From positions 1 to 64,000 of the forward strand of contig NZ_JAFLWI010000003.1 of assembly GCF_017315945.1 (NCBI RefSeq): a stretch of DNA of 64,000 bases, read 5' to 3'. A program made the translations under genes and the position numbers. The notes beneath the pieces were generated by a model. It was given only the letters and a program-made list of their open reading frames with translations. It did no database searches and had not been told where the DNA came from. Positions 10,555 to 18,774 of this stretch are shown one piece after another. This DNA is from Candidatus Enterococcus courvalinii (GTDB lineage: Bacteria > Bacillota > Bacilli > Lactobacillales > Enterococcaceae). Each line of letters starts with the position of its first letter. Position 1 is the first letter of the stretch.

Positions 10555-11355
10555 ATGCGCAAAGAACTAACTCAAGCAAAACGAATTATTATCAAAGTAG
10601 GTACAAGCACTTTGATTTATCCAAATGGAAAAGTAAATCTAGCGGCGATTGATCAACTTGCTTTTGTTTTAACCGATTTACGCAATCGTGGAAAAGAAAT
10701 CATTTTGGTTTCTTCTGGTGCTGTTGGTGTTGGAATGACAAAAATGAATTTGAATAAACGACCACAAACAATTCCAGAACAACAAGCAATCGCGGCGATT
10801 GGTCAAGGTGAGTTAATAAATATTTATAATCAACGATTCGCAACTTACGGTCAGCAAACTGCACAAGTTTTAGTCACACGTGATGTAATCGATTTTCCAG
10901 AAAGCAGAAAAAATGTGACCAATACTTTAGAGCAGCTTCTCTCTCTCGGTGCAATCCCAATTGTAAATGAAAATGACACCGTTGCAGTCGATGAGCTAGA
11001 TCATTCGACAAAATTTGGAGACAATGATCAACTTTCTGCAATCGTAACTCAATTAGTTACGGCGGATTTATTGATTGTCTTATCTGACATTGATGGCTTT
11101 TATTCTGATAACCCCACAACTAATACTGAAGCTGAACTATACTCATTGGTTACCAAAATCAATGATGATTTGATGGCAAAAGCTGGTGGTGCGGGAAGTA
11201 CCTTTGGAACAGGTGGCATGCACAGCAAGTTACAAGCTGCAAAACGAATTTTTGATGCAAATCGCTCCATGGTCCTTGCAAACGGGAAAAATCCAGCAAT
11301 TATTTTTGATATTTTAGCTGGTAAAGAAATCGGCACCTTTTTCAAGCAAAACTAA
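10555..11355 (+). CDS. proB: Glutamate 5-kinase
   Basis: ProB phosphorylates glutamate in the first step of proline synthesis. This is the short form (266 residues), an amino-acid kinase domain without the C-terminal PUA domain. Seen: RIIIKVGTSTLI at the N terminus, LVSSGAVGVGM, IVNENDTVAVDE and FGDNDQLSAIV in the middle, and GTGGMHSKLQAAK near residue 220. An AGAGGTG site precedes the ATG. It pairs with proA 59 bases downstream. Confidence 0.93.
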   Translation: MRKELTQAKRIIIKVGTSTLIYPNGKVNLAAIDQLAFVLTDLRNRGKEIILVSSGAVGVGMTKMNLNKRPQTIPEQQAIAAIGQGELINIYNQRFATYGQQTAQVLVTRDVIDFPESRKNVTNTLEQLLSLGAIPIVNENDTVAVDELDHSTKFGDNDQLSAIVTQLVTADLLIVLSDIDGFYSDNPTTNTEAELYSLVTKINDDLMAKAGGAGSTFGTGGMHSKLQAAKRIFDANRSMVLANGKNPAIIFDILAGKEIGTFFKQN

Positions 11356-11414
11356 AAGATTATTTTTGATGAGAGAACTCGACTAACTTTTAGAAAAACA
11401 AAGGAGGATTTATG

Positions 11415-12662
11415 ATGATCGACTTAAGACAGCTCGGAGAAAATGCTAAAAGCAGTGCTACTACCTTGGCTTTAATGAGCACAACAGATAAAAATAACTT
11501 GTTACTTAAAATGGCAGATGCTATTGAAGAAAATCAAGCAACCATTCTTGAAGCTAATAAAGAGGACTTGGCTCATGCAACACAAAATAAAATTAGCGAG
11601 ACAATGCAAGATCGGTTAAGACTTACACCTGAAAGAATTCATTCGATGGCAGAAGAGATAAGAAAGGTTGCCCAACTGGATGATCCGATCGGAAAAGTTG
11701 ATCATATGTGGAAAAACGGGGACGGCTTGCTGATTGGAAAAAAACGTGTGCCACTTGGTGTTATTGGAATCATTTATGAATCACGACCAAATGTCACAAC
11801 AGATGCTTCCAGCTTAGCTTTCAAATCTGGAAATGCAGTTATCTTGCGTGGTGGAAAAGAAGCCTTTGCTTCCAATCAAAAACTGGTTGAAATTCTACAA
11901 CAAGTTTTGGTGGACAATGGGCATTCTCCTTACGCAATTCAATTTGTAACAGACACTTCTCACGAGGTTGCTGATCAATTAATGAACTTAACCGATTATT
12001 TAGATGTTTTAATTCCTCGTGGAGGAGCAAATTTGATCCAACGAGTAAAAGCTCATGCTACTGTGCCAATTATCGAAACTGGTACAGGAAATAATCACAT
12101 TTATATTGATAAAGACGCACAATTAGAAATGGCAAAAAAGATTATCGTTAATGCAAAAGCATCTCGTCCTTCTGTTTGCAACGCTGCTGAAACGTTATTA
12201 ATTCATGCAGAAGTCGCTCCTTTTTTCTTGCCAGTAATTGAAAAAGCATTAGTCGACAGTGGTGTTGTATTGCATGCAGATCAACGCTCACTAGAATTTT
12301 TAGAAACAGCATCTTTAGCAACCGATGAAGATTGGGATACAGAATATCTTGATTATATTTTAGCAGTAAAAATCGTTGATTCTATCGACGAAGCGATTAC
12401 CCACATCAATCGCCATAACACGAAACACTCAGAAGCAATCGTTACAGATAGTTATTCTGCTAGTCAAATGTTTTTAAATCAAGTAGACGCTGCTGCAGTC
12501 TATGTAAATGCCTCTATCCGATTTACTGATGGTGCTGTTTTTGGATTTGGCGCTGAAATTGGTATCTCCACGCAAAAATTACACGCAAGAGGACCAATGG
12601 GACTTAATGAACTAACTACAACTAAATATATCATTTACGGTGACGGTCAAGTACGTGAGTAA
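11415..12662 (+). CDS. proA: Gamma-glutamyl phosphate reductase
   Basis: ProA reduces glutamyl-5-phosphate to the semialdehyde with NADPH. The protein of about 415 residues has the aldehyde-dehydrogenase fold: GVIGIIYESRPNVTTDASSL, RGGKEAFASN, and the catalytic Cys segment ASRPSVCNAAETLLIH near residue 255. Two ATGs follow AGGAGG; the second (11415) has the better 7-base spacing. It is the second gene of the proB-proA operon. Confidence 0.93.
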   Translation: MIDLRQLGENAKSSATTLALMSTTDKNNLLLKMADAIEENQATILEANKEDLAHATQNKISETMQDRLRLTPERIHSMAEEIRKVAQLDDPIGKVDHMWKNGDGLLIGKKRVPLGVIGIIYESRPNVTTDASSLAFKSGNAVILRGGKEAFASNQKLVEILQQVLVDNGHSPYAIQFVTDTSHEVADQLMNLTDYLDVLIPRGGANLIQRVKAHATVPIIETGTGNNHIYIDKDAQLEMAKKIIVNAKASRPSVCNAAETLLIHAEVAPFFLPVIEKALVDSGVVLHADQRSLEFLETASLATDEDWDTEYLDYILAVKIVDSIDEAITHINRHNTKHSEAIVTDSYSASQMFLNQVDAAAVYVNASIRFTDGAVFGFGAEIGISTQKLHARGPMGLNELTTTKYIIYGDGQVRE

Positions 12663-12780
12663 CATCTAATTTGTTTCACAAGAAACATTTGTTATCATAT
12701 GTTGTTCCCTCTCACTATATATTATGCAAAAAAGGTGAATTATTTTTTTAAATGATTCGCCTAAATAGAAAGGTATTCTC

Positions 12781-13125
12781 ATGTTTGAAATTTTAACCAT
12801 CTTTTTAGTCTATTTATTTTCCCTAAATATTGCCGCTTTTTTTGGTGTCGCTTTACTAACAATTTTCTTTCAGATGAAAAAAAGAAGTCAAGGTATGCAA
12901 CGAGAAAAATGGACAAAGTATTTTGAAAAAATTGGACCTAAAGGATTACTGATTCGGCTTTATATAAGCTATATGTTAGCCTTAAGTTTATTAGCAGCGA
13001 TTAATTACGTGTCATTTTTTAATCATTCACTACCGTATACGCTCACACTTTTAATTGCAGGCTTTTTCCATTTAACTTATAAATATCAATTGAATAAAGA
13101 TCATTTGAAACACACATTTCATTAA
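12781..13125 (+). CDS. Small membrane protein, unknown function
   Basis: A 114-residue protein with about three hydrophobic helices: residues 1-32, about 58-76 and about 84-98. A basic stretch (MKKRSQGMQREKW) follows the first helix and a basic tail (NKDHLKHTFH) ends it. I recognise no family. An AAAGG ribosome site precedes the ATG. It follows proA on the same strand after 118 bases and ends in the strong bidirectional terminator at 13125-13170. Confidence 0.6.
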   Translation: MFEILTIFLVYLFSLNIAAFFGVALLTIFFQMKKRSQGMQREKWTKYFEKIGPKGLLIRLYISYMLALSLLAAINYVSFFNHSLPYTLTLLIAGFFHLTYKYQLNKDHLKHTFH

Positions 13126-13170
13126 ATTAGGGAGTGTGTAGCTGATAGAATCGCTACACACTCCCTAATT
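13125..13170. terminator. Bidirectional terminator
   Basis: A perfect inverted repeat with 18-base arms (AATTAGGGAGTGTGTAGC and its complement) around a 10-base loop, between convergent genes. It should stop transcription from both sides. Confidence 0.8.
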
Positions 13171-13178
13171 GATTAATC

Positions 13179-13502
13179 TCAGTAGTTTTCTGAATCAGTC
13201 CCAGAACGTCCTTCATTAATCGAAAAGCCATCAAATGTCTCACCGTCATAATATCGAAGTAATTCATCGACAGATAAGTTCATAGTCTTTTCCTTTTCTT
13301 CTTCTAATTCTTCCAGCATCTCTTTACGATACGATTGATAAATCATCGCTAATTTTTGTTGCATAGCTTGTCTAGACTCACCTTGTGCATTGATTGTTGG
13401 TAATTCTTTTAAATAGCCTCGATACACTGGTCTTCCATCAATCAATTCAATGGGCAATTCGACTAGCGTTAGCCCCACTTCACGAAAATCTTCTTCAAAC
13501 AT
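13179..13502 (-). CDS. HicB-like small protein
   Basis: A 107-residue protein whose middle (YRGYLKELPTINAQGESRQA, about residues 28-47) looks like the partial RNase-H-like fold of HicB antitoxins. An acidic/lysine helix (EELEEEKEKT) and an acidic tail follow. No hicA toxin is next to it and I see no ribbon-helix-helix domain, so it may be a stand-alone HicB-like protein. An AGGAG site precedes the ATG. Confidence 0.45.
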   Translation of the reverse strand: MFEEDFREVGLTLVELPIELIDGRPVYRGYLKELPTINAQGESRQAMQQKLAMIYQSYRKEMLEELEEEKEKTMNLSVDELLRYYDGETFDGFSINEGRSGTDSENY

Positions 13503-13738
13503 TTTTCTTTACTCCTCGCTAGCTTTTATGCTTTGATTTTAGCGGATATTTTTCTTTTTTACCAGTGACTCAGATGTGCTTGGTCGTATTGAGTAAGGAC
13601 ACTCAATTAGCGTAGCTGGATCTACTTAAGTATTGTTTCATTACTTTGATAACTTAGACATCCAACCACATTATTTATACATTAAAACAATTGATCCTGA
13701 TTGCCAACAAACTTTAAATAGCCAAAAATAAAAAATGT

Positions 13739-13768
13739 CTTAGAAACTTTAGAAAGAAAGTTTCTAAG
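13739..13768 (-). terminator. Terminator after the MFS gene
   Basis: Arms CTTAGAAACTTT and AAAGTTTCTAAG with a 6-base loop lie 17 bases past the MFS stop codon. The rest of 13503-13784 shows no gene. Confidence 0.7.
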
Positions 13769-13784
13769 ATATTTTTCCAATTTT

Positions 13785-14981
13785 TTATTTTTGGTTTCCT
13801 TCTTCTGTTATAAAATATTGTCGATGATAAATAATAAATCCTAAACTTAACAAAACAATGATTGCTGCAAAATAAAACGAATATTTTTCATCAAAGATTT
13901 CGCCTATTTTACCCGCAATAAATGGTGCCAAAGCTCCCCCAAAAAAGCGGACAAAACTATAGCTAGAAGAAGCCACATTTCTTTCCAAACCTGGAATTTC
14001 CATAGCAATAGTCGTTAACAATGTATTGATAATACCCTGAAAAAATCCGGCTAACACAATACTGATTGGTACGAGTATCGAGAGGGATGTTCCTAAGCCA
14101 AGTAATATTAAACAAAGTGTAAAGAAAACAAAAGCAAGCATAATTGTGCGGTAGGTTGTATACTTTCGTTCTAAAAATGGTGCCACAAAAATAGAAGAAA
14201 TTGCTAACAACACGCCCCAACCAAAAAAGACAAATCCAACTTGCATCTCAGTGTAACCTGTTAACAGAAATGGTGCATATGCAAGCAAAGTAAAAAAGCC
14301 AAAATTGTAGAGTAACGCAATGAACCCAACTGAACGTAATTTATGATTAGCTAAAGCTTTCACTCCTTCTAAAAATTGAACCTTACGTTTTGGTTTTTCA
14401 ATTTCAGGCAATAAAATAGCCAACGCAATAAAGGCACACAACATTAAAAAGGCGACACCAAAGAACGGGTATCTCCATGATCCACTTCCGAGTACGCCAC
14501 CTAACAATGGACCAATGGCCATTCCACAGCCAATCGCAGCTTCATACATCATAATTGCTTTTTCTGTGTTTCCTACCAAAATGCTAACGATTGTCGCTAG
14601 TGCTGTCGAAACAAACAGTGCATTACCAATTCCCCAACCAGCACGCAAACCAATCAATAAGCCAATATTATTTGACAATCCACCTAGTCCGGCAAATAAC
14701 ACAATAATCAATAAACCCATCATCAATGTTTTTTTCAAACCAATTCTACTAGATAAGAATCCCGTGAACAACATAACTACACCTGTTACTAGCATATAAC
14801 TTGTAAATAAAAGCGTGGTTTCTGCAGGTGTCGCGTTTAATTGTAAAGCAATTGTTTTTAAAATGGGATCAACCAATCCTACCCCCATGAAAGCAATCAT
14901 ACAGGTCGCAGCCACAACCAATGCCGAATTTTTCTCGGAAGTCTGCTCTTTCATTTCAATTTTGTTCTCCAAATTTATCAT
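13785..14981 (-). CDS. MFS efflux transporter
   Basis: A 12-helix major facilitator protein (398 residues) of the drug:H+ antiporter type. Helices start at AALVVAAT-like sequence near residue 20. The motif-A-like loop SSRIGLKKTLMMG lies between helices 2 and 3, and GPLLGGVLGSGSWRYPF is the motif-C region of helix 5. It probably exports a toxic compound from the membrane; the substrate is unknown. It is divergent from the PadR gene with a perfect 15-base inverted repeat between them. The exact start is uncertain: the first ATG lies too close to AGAGGA, and a TTG shortly downstream or the ATG at codon 10 are options. Confidence 0.8.
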   Translation of the reverse strand: MINLENKIEMKEQTSEKNSALVVAATCMIAFMGVGLVDPILKTIALQLNATPAETTLLFTSYMLVTGVVMLFTGFLSSRIGLKKTLMMGLLIIVLFAGLGGLSNNIGLLIGLRAGWGIGNALFVSTALATIVSILVGNTEKAIMMYEAAIGCGMAIGPLLGGVLGSGSWRYPFFGVAFLMLCAFIALAILLPEIEKPKRKVQFLEGVKALANHKLRSVGFIALLYNFGFFTLLAYAPFLLTGYTEMQVGFVFFGWGVLLAISSIFVAPFLERKYTTYRTIMLAFVFFTLCLILLGLGTSLSILVPISIVLAGFFQGIINTLLTTIAMEIPGLERNVASSSYSFVRFFGGALAPFIAGKIGEIFDEKYSFYFAAIIVLLSLGFIIYHRQYFITEEGNQK

Positions 14982-15006
14982 TCCTCTCTAATTAGCATCA
15001 TACATG

Positions 15007-15044
15007 ACTTAAATTACATGTCAATATGCACATGTAATTTAAGT
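15007..15044. promoter_or_regulatory. Likely PadR operator
   Basis: A perfect inverted repeat with arms ACTTAAATTACATGT and ACATGTAATTTAAGT and an 8-base spacer. It contains the ATGT...ACAT pattern that PadR-family repressors favour. It sits in the divergent MFS/PadR promoter region. Confidence 0.75.
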
Positions 15045-15093
15045 ATATTTTTTGTGATATAATAAAAAAAAACGGAGAAAGGAGTATTACTCA

Positions 15094-15609
15094 ATGAATA
15101 CTTTATCTTATATTCTATTGTGTGTTCTTTTAACAAAGCCACGATCTGGCTATGAGTTAAAACAATTGATTAATATTTTCTGGGAAGCACACCATAGTCA
15201 AATTTATACAACCCTAGCGAAACTTGAACAACAAGGTTACTTATCTATCTTAGATAACGAGCAGCATTCACAGAAAAAAATTTATGAACTAACGAATGAT
15301 GGACGCTTACTTGTTGAAGAATGGATCAGGGAAGAAACTCCTTCACCTACACAAAAAGATGAGTTTTTAGCAAAAATCTATGCCTTTTCTACATTAGATA
15401 AAAACACAGCAAATGGTTTGCTATTTACACGTGAACAGCAGTTGAATAAAATACTTCAAAAAAACCAAGCAAAATTAGATGGGCTTACCTCAACGAAAAA
15501 AGAAGATTTTGGACGCTATGTCGTCATCAAACGAAAAGTTCTTCTTTGCCAACAAGAAATTTTATGGTGCCAACAGGTAAGAGATCAAATGCAAGCTTTC
15601 TTTGCATAA
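15094..15609 (+). CDS. PadR family transcriptional regulator
   Basis: A 171-residue PadR-type repressor. The N-terminal winged helix is typical (SYILLCVLLTKPRSGYELKQ ... HHSQIYTTLAKLEQQGYL ... YELTNDGRLLVEEWI), followed by a C-terminal helical dimerisation domain from about residue 95. It probably represses the divergent MFS pump and itself through the palindrome at 15007-15044, with release by a pump substrate. The ribosome site is GGAG about 10 bases ahead of the ATG. Confidence 0.85.
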   Translation: MNTLSYILLCVLLTKPRSGYELKQLINIFWEAHHSQIYTTLAKLEQQGYLSILDNEQHSQKKIYELTNDGRLLVEEWIREETPSPTQKDEFLAKIYAFSTLDKNTANGLLFTREQQLNKILQKNQAKLDGLTSTKKEDFGRYVVIKRKVLLCQQEILWCQQVRDQMQAFFA

Positions 15610-15651
15610 AAATAGAGTGTGTCACCTGTAGAGATGACACACTCTATTTTT
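15608..15651. terminator. Bidirectional terminator
   Basis: Arms AAAAATAGAGTGTGTCA and TGACACACTCTATTTTT around a 10-base loop, between the convergent PadR and DUF2798-like genes, with A/T runs on both sides. Confidence 0.8.
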
Positions 15652-16093
15652 ATTTCGTTTGAATGATGTTCAATACTTTTCGAGAAATAGGTCCCACGAA
15701 AAGGAGTTGTAAAGGTAGAGCTATAACGACATTCATTTTCCAAGCATTCAGATACGCTGATAATAAATTATCCGAGATTCCTTGTTCCATTATTACACCA
15801 AAAAGTGACATACAAGTAACCATGCCAGCGACCATTAAACAAGAAATCGTTAAAATAATAGGCACTTTTTTTTCTGGATTCAACGGCAATTTAAATGCAA
15901 TTTTTTTTGCTAAAACACCGATGACAAAAACATCTAAGATGAAGGCAACAATAAAACCTGGAAGTAGTCCTGTCACAAATTTCGTCAAGTACAGCTCCTG
16001 ATGTAACCATAAATTATAGGCACTCATTCCAAAAACCATTGAAAAGCACATCATCGTAGTAAAAATAATTCCTTCTTTTTTATTTGTAGGCAC
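15650..16093 (-). CDS. DUF2798-like four-helix membrane protein
   Basis: A 147-residue integral membrane protein with four hydrophobic helices forming two similar halves (around GIIFTTMMCFSMVFGMSAYN and ISCLMVAGMVTCMSLFGVIM). That is the DUF2798 pattern. It starts with GTG behind AAAGGAATG. The function of the family is unknown. It is monocistronic, facing the PadR gene. Confidence 0.65.
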   Translation of the reverse strand: MPTNKKEGIIFTTMMCFSMVFGMSAYNLWLHQELYLTKFVTGLLPGFIVAFILDVFVIGVLAKKIAFKLPLNPEKKVPIILTISCLMVAGMVTCMSLFGVIMEQGISDNLLSAYLNAWKMNVVIALPLQLLFVGPISRKVLNIIQTK

Positions 16094-16217
16094 TCAAATC
16101 ATTCCTTTCATTTTGTCACGAGGATTATCGTAGCACAGACAAAAAATTCTCGTAAGCATTTATTTTATTTATCATAAAATAAATGAAACTTGACTTGAGT
16201 ACTTAAAAGATTGGCAT

Positions 16218-16847
16218 TTATTTGAACGTAGTCACTTTATCAGCTGCTAAGCGAACAGACTCATATCCTTCTTCTACCGCTTTTCCGATGGATAAAATGA
16301 TAACGGGCACATATCTTTCTTTAGCTAAACCAAAAGCTTCTGCAAGTTGATCTGCTTCAAACCCACCAATTGGATTCGTTTCGTAACCATGTTCACGTGC
16401 AACTAACATGAATTGCATTGCCGCAAGACTAGAATCAACTTTGACGACATCGTTCATTTGCGACTTAGAGAATGATTTGTAATAAGGAATAATGGCTGCC
16501 AATTGTTGATCACGGACTTCTTTTGGCATCTTACCAGCTTCATATGCTTGATTATAGATTTCTTCACCATATTCATAACATTCTAGATCCCCAAAAATCA
16601 GCACCATAGCTGAAGATGTATCATTCTGTTTTGTATTAAAGCGAATCAGTGGACGCAATTTTTCTTTTGCTTCGTCACTTTCCGCAACAACAAAACGCCA
16701 TGGTTGCATATTCACTGAAGAAGGAGCCGTTGTTGCTTCCTGAATCATGGTTAACATTTCATCGTGGGGAATTTTGTACGTTTCATCGTACACCCGGACA
16801 GATTTTCTGCCATACATAATTGTTGAAAAATCTTTTGCTTGTTCCAT
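16218..16847 (-). CDS. Nitroreductase family FMN protein
   Basis: An NAD(P)H:FMN-dependent nitroreductase-fold enzyme of 209 residues. Motifs: GRKSVRVYDETYKIP (FMN-phosphate-binding Arg pair region), EATTAPSSVNMQPWRFVV, then SLAAMQFMLVAREHGYETNPIGGF in the second half. It may reduce quinones or nitro compounds. The marR-type gene ends one base before this ATG, so the two form a single operon and regulator and enzyme are probably co-induced. Confidence 0.88.
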   Translation of the reverse strand: MEQAKDFSTIMYGRKSVRVYDETYKIPHDEMLTMIQEATTAPSSVNMQPWRFVVAESDEAKEKLRPLIRFNTKQNDTSSAMVLIFGDLECYEYGEEIYNQAYEAGKMPKEVRDQQLAAIIPYYKSFSKSQMNDVVKVDSSLAAMQFMLVAREHGYETNPIGGFEADQLAEAFGLAKERYVPVIILSIGKAVEEGYESVRLAADKVTTFK

Positions 16848-17288
16848 TTATTCCACTTCTTTCGTTTTGATTGCTGATAATTGTGTATTTAATTTATTAA
16901 GCAACACTAATAACTGTGACATTTCTTCTGGTTTGAATGCCGGTGATAAAATGCTAGCCATATCCGTGTGCTCTCTTTCGCAGTTTGAAAGTTTCTCTTC
17001 TGCTTTAGCGGTTAGAGTGACCACTACTTCCCGATTATTTAAAGGATTTCGTTGTCGTGTAACATAACCTTTTGTTTCTAATAATTTTAAGTGCCTAGTC
17101 ACCGCTCCTTGATCGATTTGTAATAAGGATTGTAACGTGTTTTGTGAACAAGGATTCTTTTCTCTTAAAAGCGTTAATAATTCATAACGCGTCAGGCTCA
17201 ACCCGATATTTTCTTCAAAAATTTGAATAATCTTTTGATCTGCTACTTTAATTTGATATAAAACATGACTAACTTCTTCTAAAGACAT
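16848..17288 (-). CDS. MarR family transcriptional regulator
   Basis: A 146-residue MarR-type winged helix repressor: dimerisation helices at both ends and a DNA-binding core CSQNTLQSLLQIDQGAVTRH with wing TRQRNPLNNREVVVTLT. The D-x-R wing is replaced by NPLNNRE. It lies immediately upstream of, and translationally adjacent to, the nitroreductase gene. Two TTGACTYGTCAA repeats in the promoter are probable binding sites. Confidence 0.87.
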   Translation of the reverse strand: MSLEEVSHVLYQIKVADQKIIQIFEENIGLSLTRYELLTLLREKNPCSQNTLQSLLQIDQGAVTRHLKLLETKGYVTRQRNPLNNREVVVTLTAKAEEKLSNCEREHTDMASILSPAFKPEEMSQLLVLLNKLNTQLSAIKTKEVE

Positions 17289-17310
17289 CTGATCCTCCTC
17301 ACGTTAACTA

Positions 17311-17337
17311 TTGACTTGTCAATCGTTGACTCGTCAA
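17311..17337 (-). promoter_or_regulatory. Likely MarR operator repeats
   Basis: Two 12-base near-palindromes, TTGACTTGTCAA (17311-17322) and TTGACTCGTCAA (17326-17337), lie just upstream of the marR-type start and overlap its expected promoter. Confidence 0.65.
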
Positions 17338-17508
17338 TAATAAAGCGATTTGTCGAGAAACGCAAGGATTTTTGTTTATTAAATGACTTTTTTATTGGCG
17401 TTTCATGATGTGACTACCAAAAATTATTGAATAATATATATGCATATATGAACAAGATAATAACTTAGTAATAATTTTGACAAGAGGGCTTTAGCTTACT
17501 GCACAAAA

Positions 17509-17578
17509 AAACTAGCCAACAATTCTCCCCGAATGCCAAAGACACATTTTTAGTAATTGGCGTTTGTTAGCTAGTTCG
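17509..17578 (-). terminator. Terminator after the DJ-1-like gene
   Basis: Arms AACTAGCTAACAA and about TTGTTGGCTAGTT, with a long inner region, precede a T run on the minus strand. The stretch 17338-17508 also has the AT-rich palindrome ATATATGCATATAT at 17437-17450 but no gene. Confidence 0.55.
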
Positions 17579-17582
17579 TTAA

Positions 17583-18260
17583 TTAAATTAGTTCATCAAT
17601 CAATAATTTGGCAACTGCTCGCACAGAAAATGGATTTTGTCCTGTTAGAATTCGACCGTCTTTGATTGCATATTCGTGATAAAATCTTTTCTTCTTAAAA
17701 TGCCCCCCTCTTTTTTCCACCTCTACCTGATTCAAAAATGGGACAACCGTTTTTTTCCCTGCGAGAATTTCTTCTGCCGTAGTAAACCCAGTAATATTCT
17801 TACCTTCAATCAAATAATTACCACTCTTATCTTTAATATTCAATAATCCTGCTACTCCGTGACACACAGAAACAAGATACCCGCCGTTATCATAAATAGC
17901 AGTTGCCAGATTTTGAATGGTCAAATCTTTTGGAAAATCCCACATTACACCATGTCCGCCAGTATAATAAATAGCCGCGTAGTCAGTTGGATTCACTTGA
18001 TCTGGACGCAAAGTGTTCGTTAATCCTCTATGAATAAAATCAGGATCTTCATAAATTTCAAGAATTGATTCATCTGTGTATTTCATACTTCGTGGATCAA
18101 GTGGGACAAATCCACCTTTTGGACTAACAAAATCGACTTCAATCTCAACCTTTTGCATTTCAGCCACAAATTCAGCCGCTTCACCTAACCACAATCCAGT
18201 TGGTTCAGTTGTTCCCTGATAGCGAGTAACATTCGTTTCAATAATCAATACTTTTTTCAC
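17583..18260 (-). CDS. DJ-1/PfpI family protein (Hsp31-like)
   Basis: A 225-residue class I glutamine-amidotransferase-like protein. The nucleophile elbow VSVCHGVAGLLN, with its Cys near residue 133, and the acidic residue of AIYYTGGHGVMWDF fit the Hsp31/YajL-type glyoxalase III/chaperone group. It may detoxify methylglyoxal or protect proteins under stress. It starts with GTG, six bases after AGAGGTGA, at the very end of the arsR-type gene, so the two form an operon. Confidence 0.8.
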   Translation of the reverse strand: MKKVLIIETNVTRYQGTTEPTGLWLGEAAEFVAEMQKVEIEVDFVSPKGGFVPLDPRSMKYTDESILEIYEDPDFIHRGLTNTLRPDQVNPTDYAAIYYTGGHGVMWDFPKDLTIQNLATAIYDNGGYLVSVCHGVAGLLNIKDKSGNYLIEGKNITGFTTAEEILAGKKTVVPFLNQVEVEKRGGHFKKKRFYHEYAIKDGRILTGQNPFSVRAVAKLLIDELI

Positions 18261-18261
18261 A

Positions 18262-18591
18262 TTAATTCACCTCTGCGATAATTTGGGTCACATCGCCCAA
18301 TAATTTTTGCAATTTATTGATTTCAGCCGTTTCATGCGTTAAATAATAGAAATTTTTCGTTCCTTCACTACGATAATCAATGATTTTTGCTTCTTTTAAA
18401 ATTTTCAAATGATGCGATACTGCTGGACGAGAAAGATTTGTTGTTGCTGTTAACTCATTCACTCTAACTCCTTGGCAAGCACGGTCTTCTAGTAATCGAA
18501 TGATAATTGCCTGACGTTTTTCATCACCCAAAGCAATTAAAAAATTACTCACTTCTGAGAATTCTTTTTTTAAATTCGTAAAATCAGCCAT
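18262..18591 (-). CDS. ArsR family winged-helix regulator
   Basis: A 109-residue ArsR-fold repressor with the DNA-binding region VNELTATTNLSRPAVSHHLKI and wing EGTKNFYYLT. It has no CVC-type metal motif (one Cys only, in RACQGV), so it is probably not a metal sensor. GGAGG precedes its ATG. It is co-transcribed with the DJ-1-like gene, which it presumably controls. Confidence 0.83.
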   Translation of the reverse strand: MADFTNLKKEFSEVSNFLIALGDEKRQAIIIRLLEDRACQGVRVNELTATTNLSRPAVSHHLKILKEAKIIDYRSEGTKNFYYLTHETAEINKLQKLLGDVTQIIAEVN

Positions 18592-18774
18592 CTGACATCC
18601 TCCGTTTATATTTTTAAACCATTAAACCACCAAAGCGATCTTCTTGTCAAATGGGTTATTCCTTTCCAAGTGATGACGCATCTTTTTCAGTGTCCCCTGA
18701 AATTATCGACCAGAAATCAGAAAATTTCTCTATATACTTAAGGTATCAAGTAAATGATCACAGGAGGAAACATA

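Noticed and set aside
13179-13502. Complete HicAB toxin-antitoxin module
   Set aside because: No hicA-like frame lies on either side.
18262-18591. ArsR-type gene as a metal sensor linked to arsenic resistance
   Set aside because: It has no CxC metal-binding motif and is paired with a DJ-1-like gene; the true arsR is at 54698-55045.
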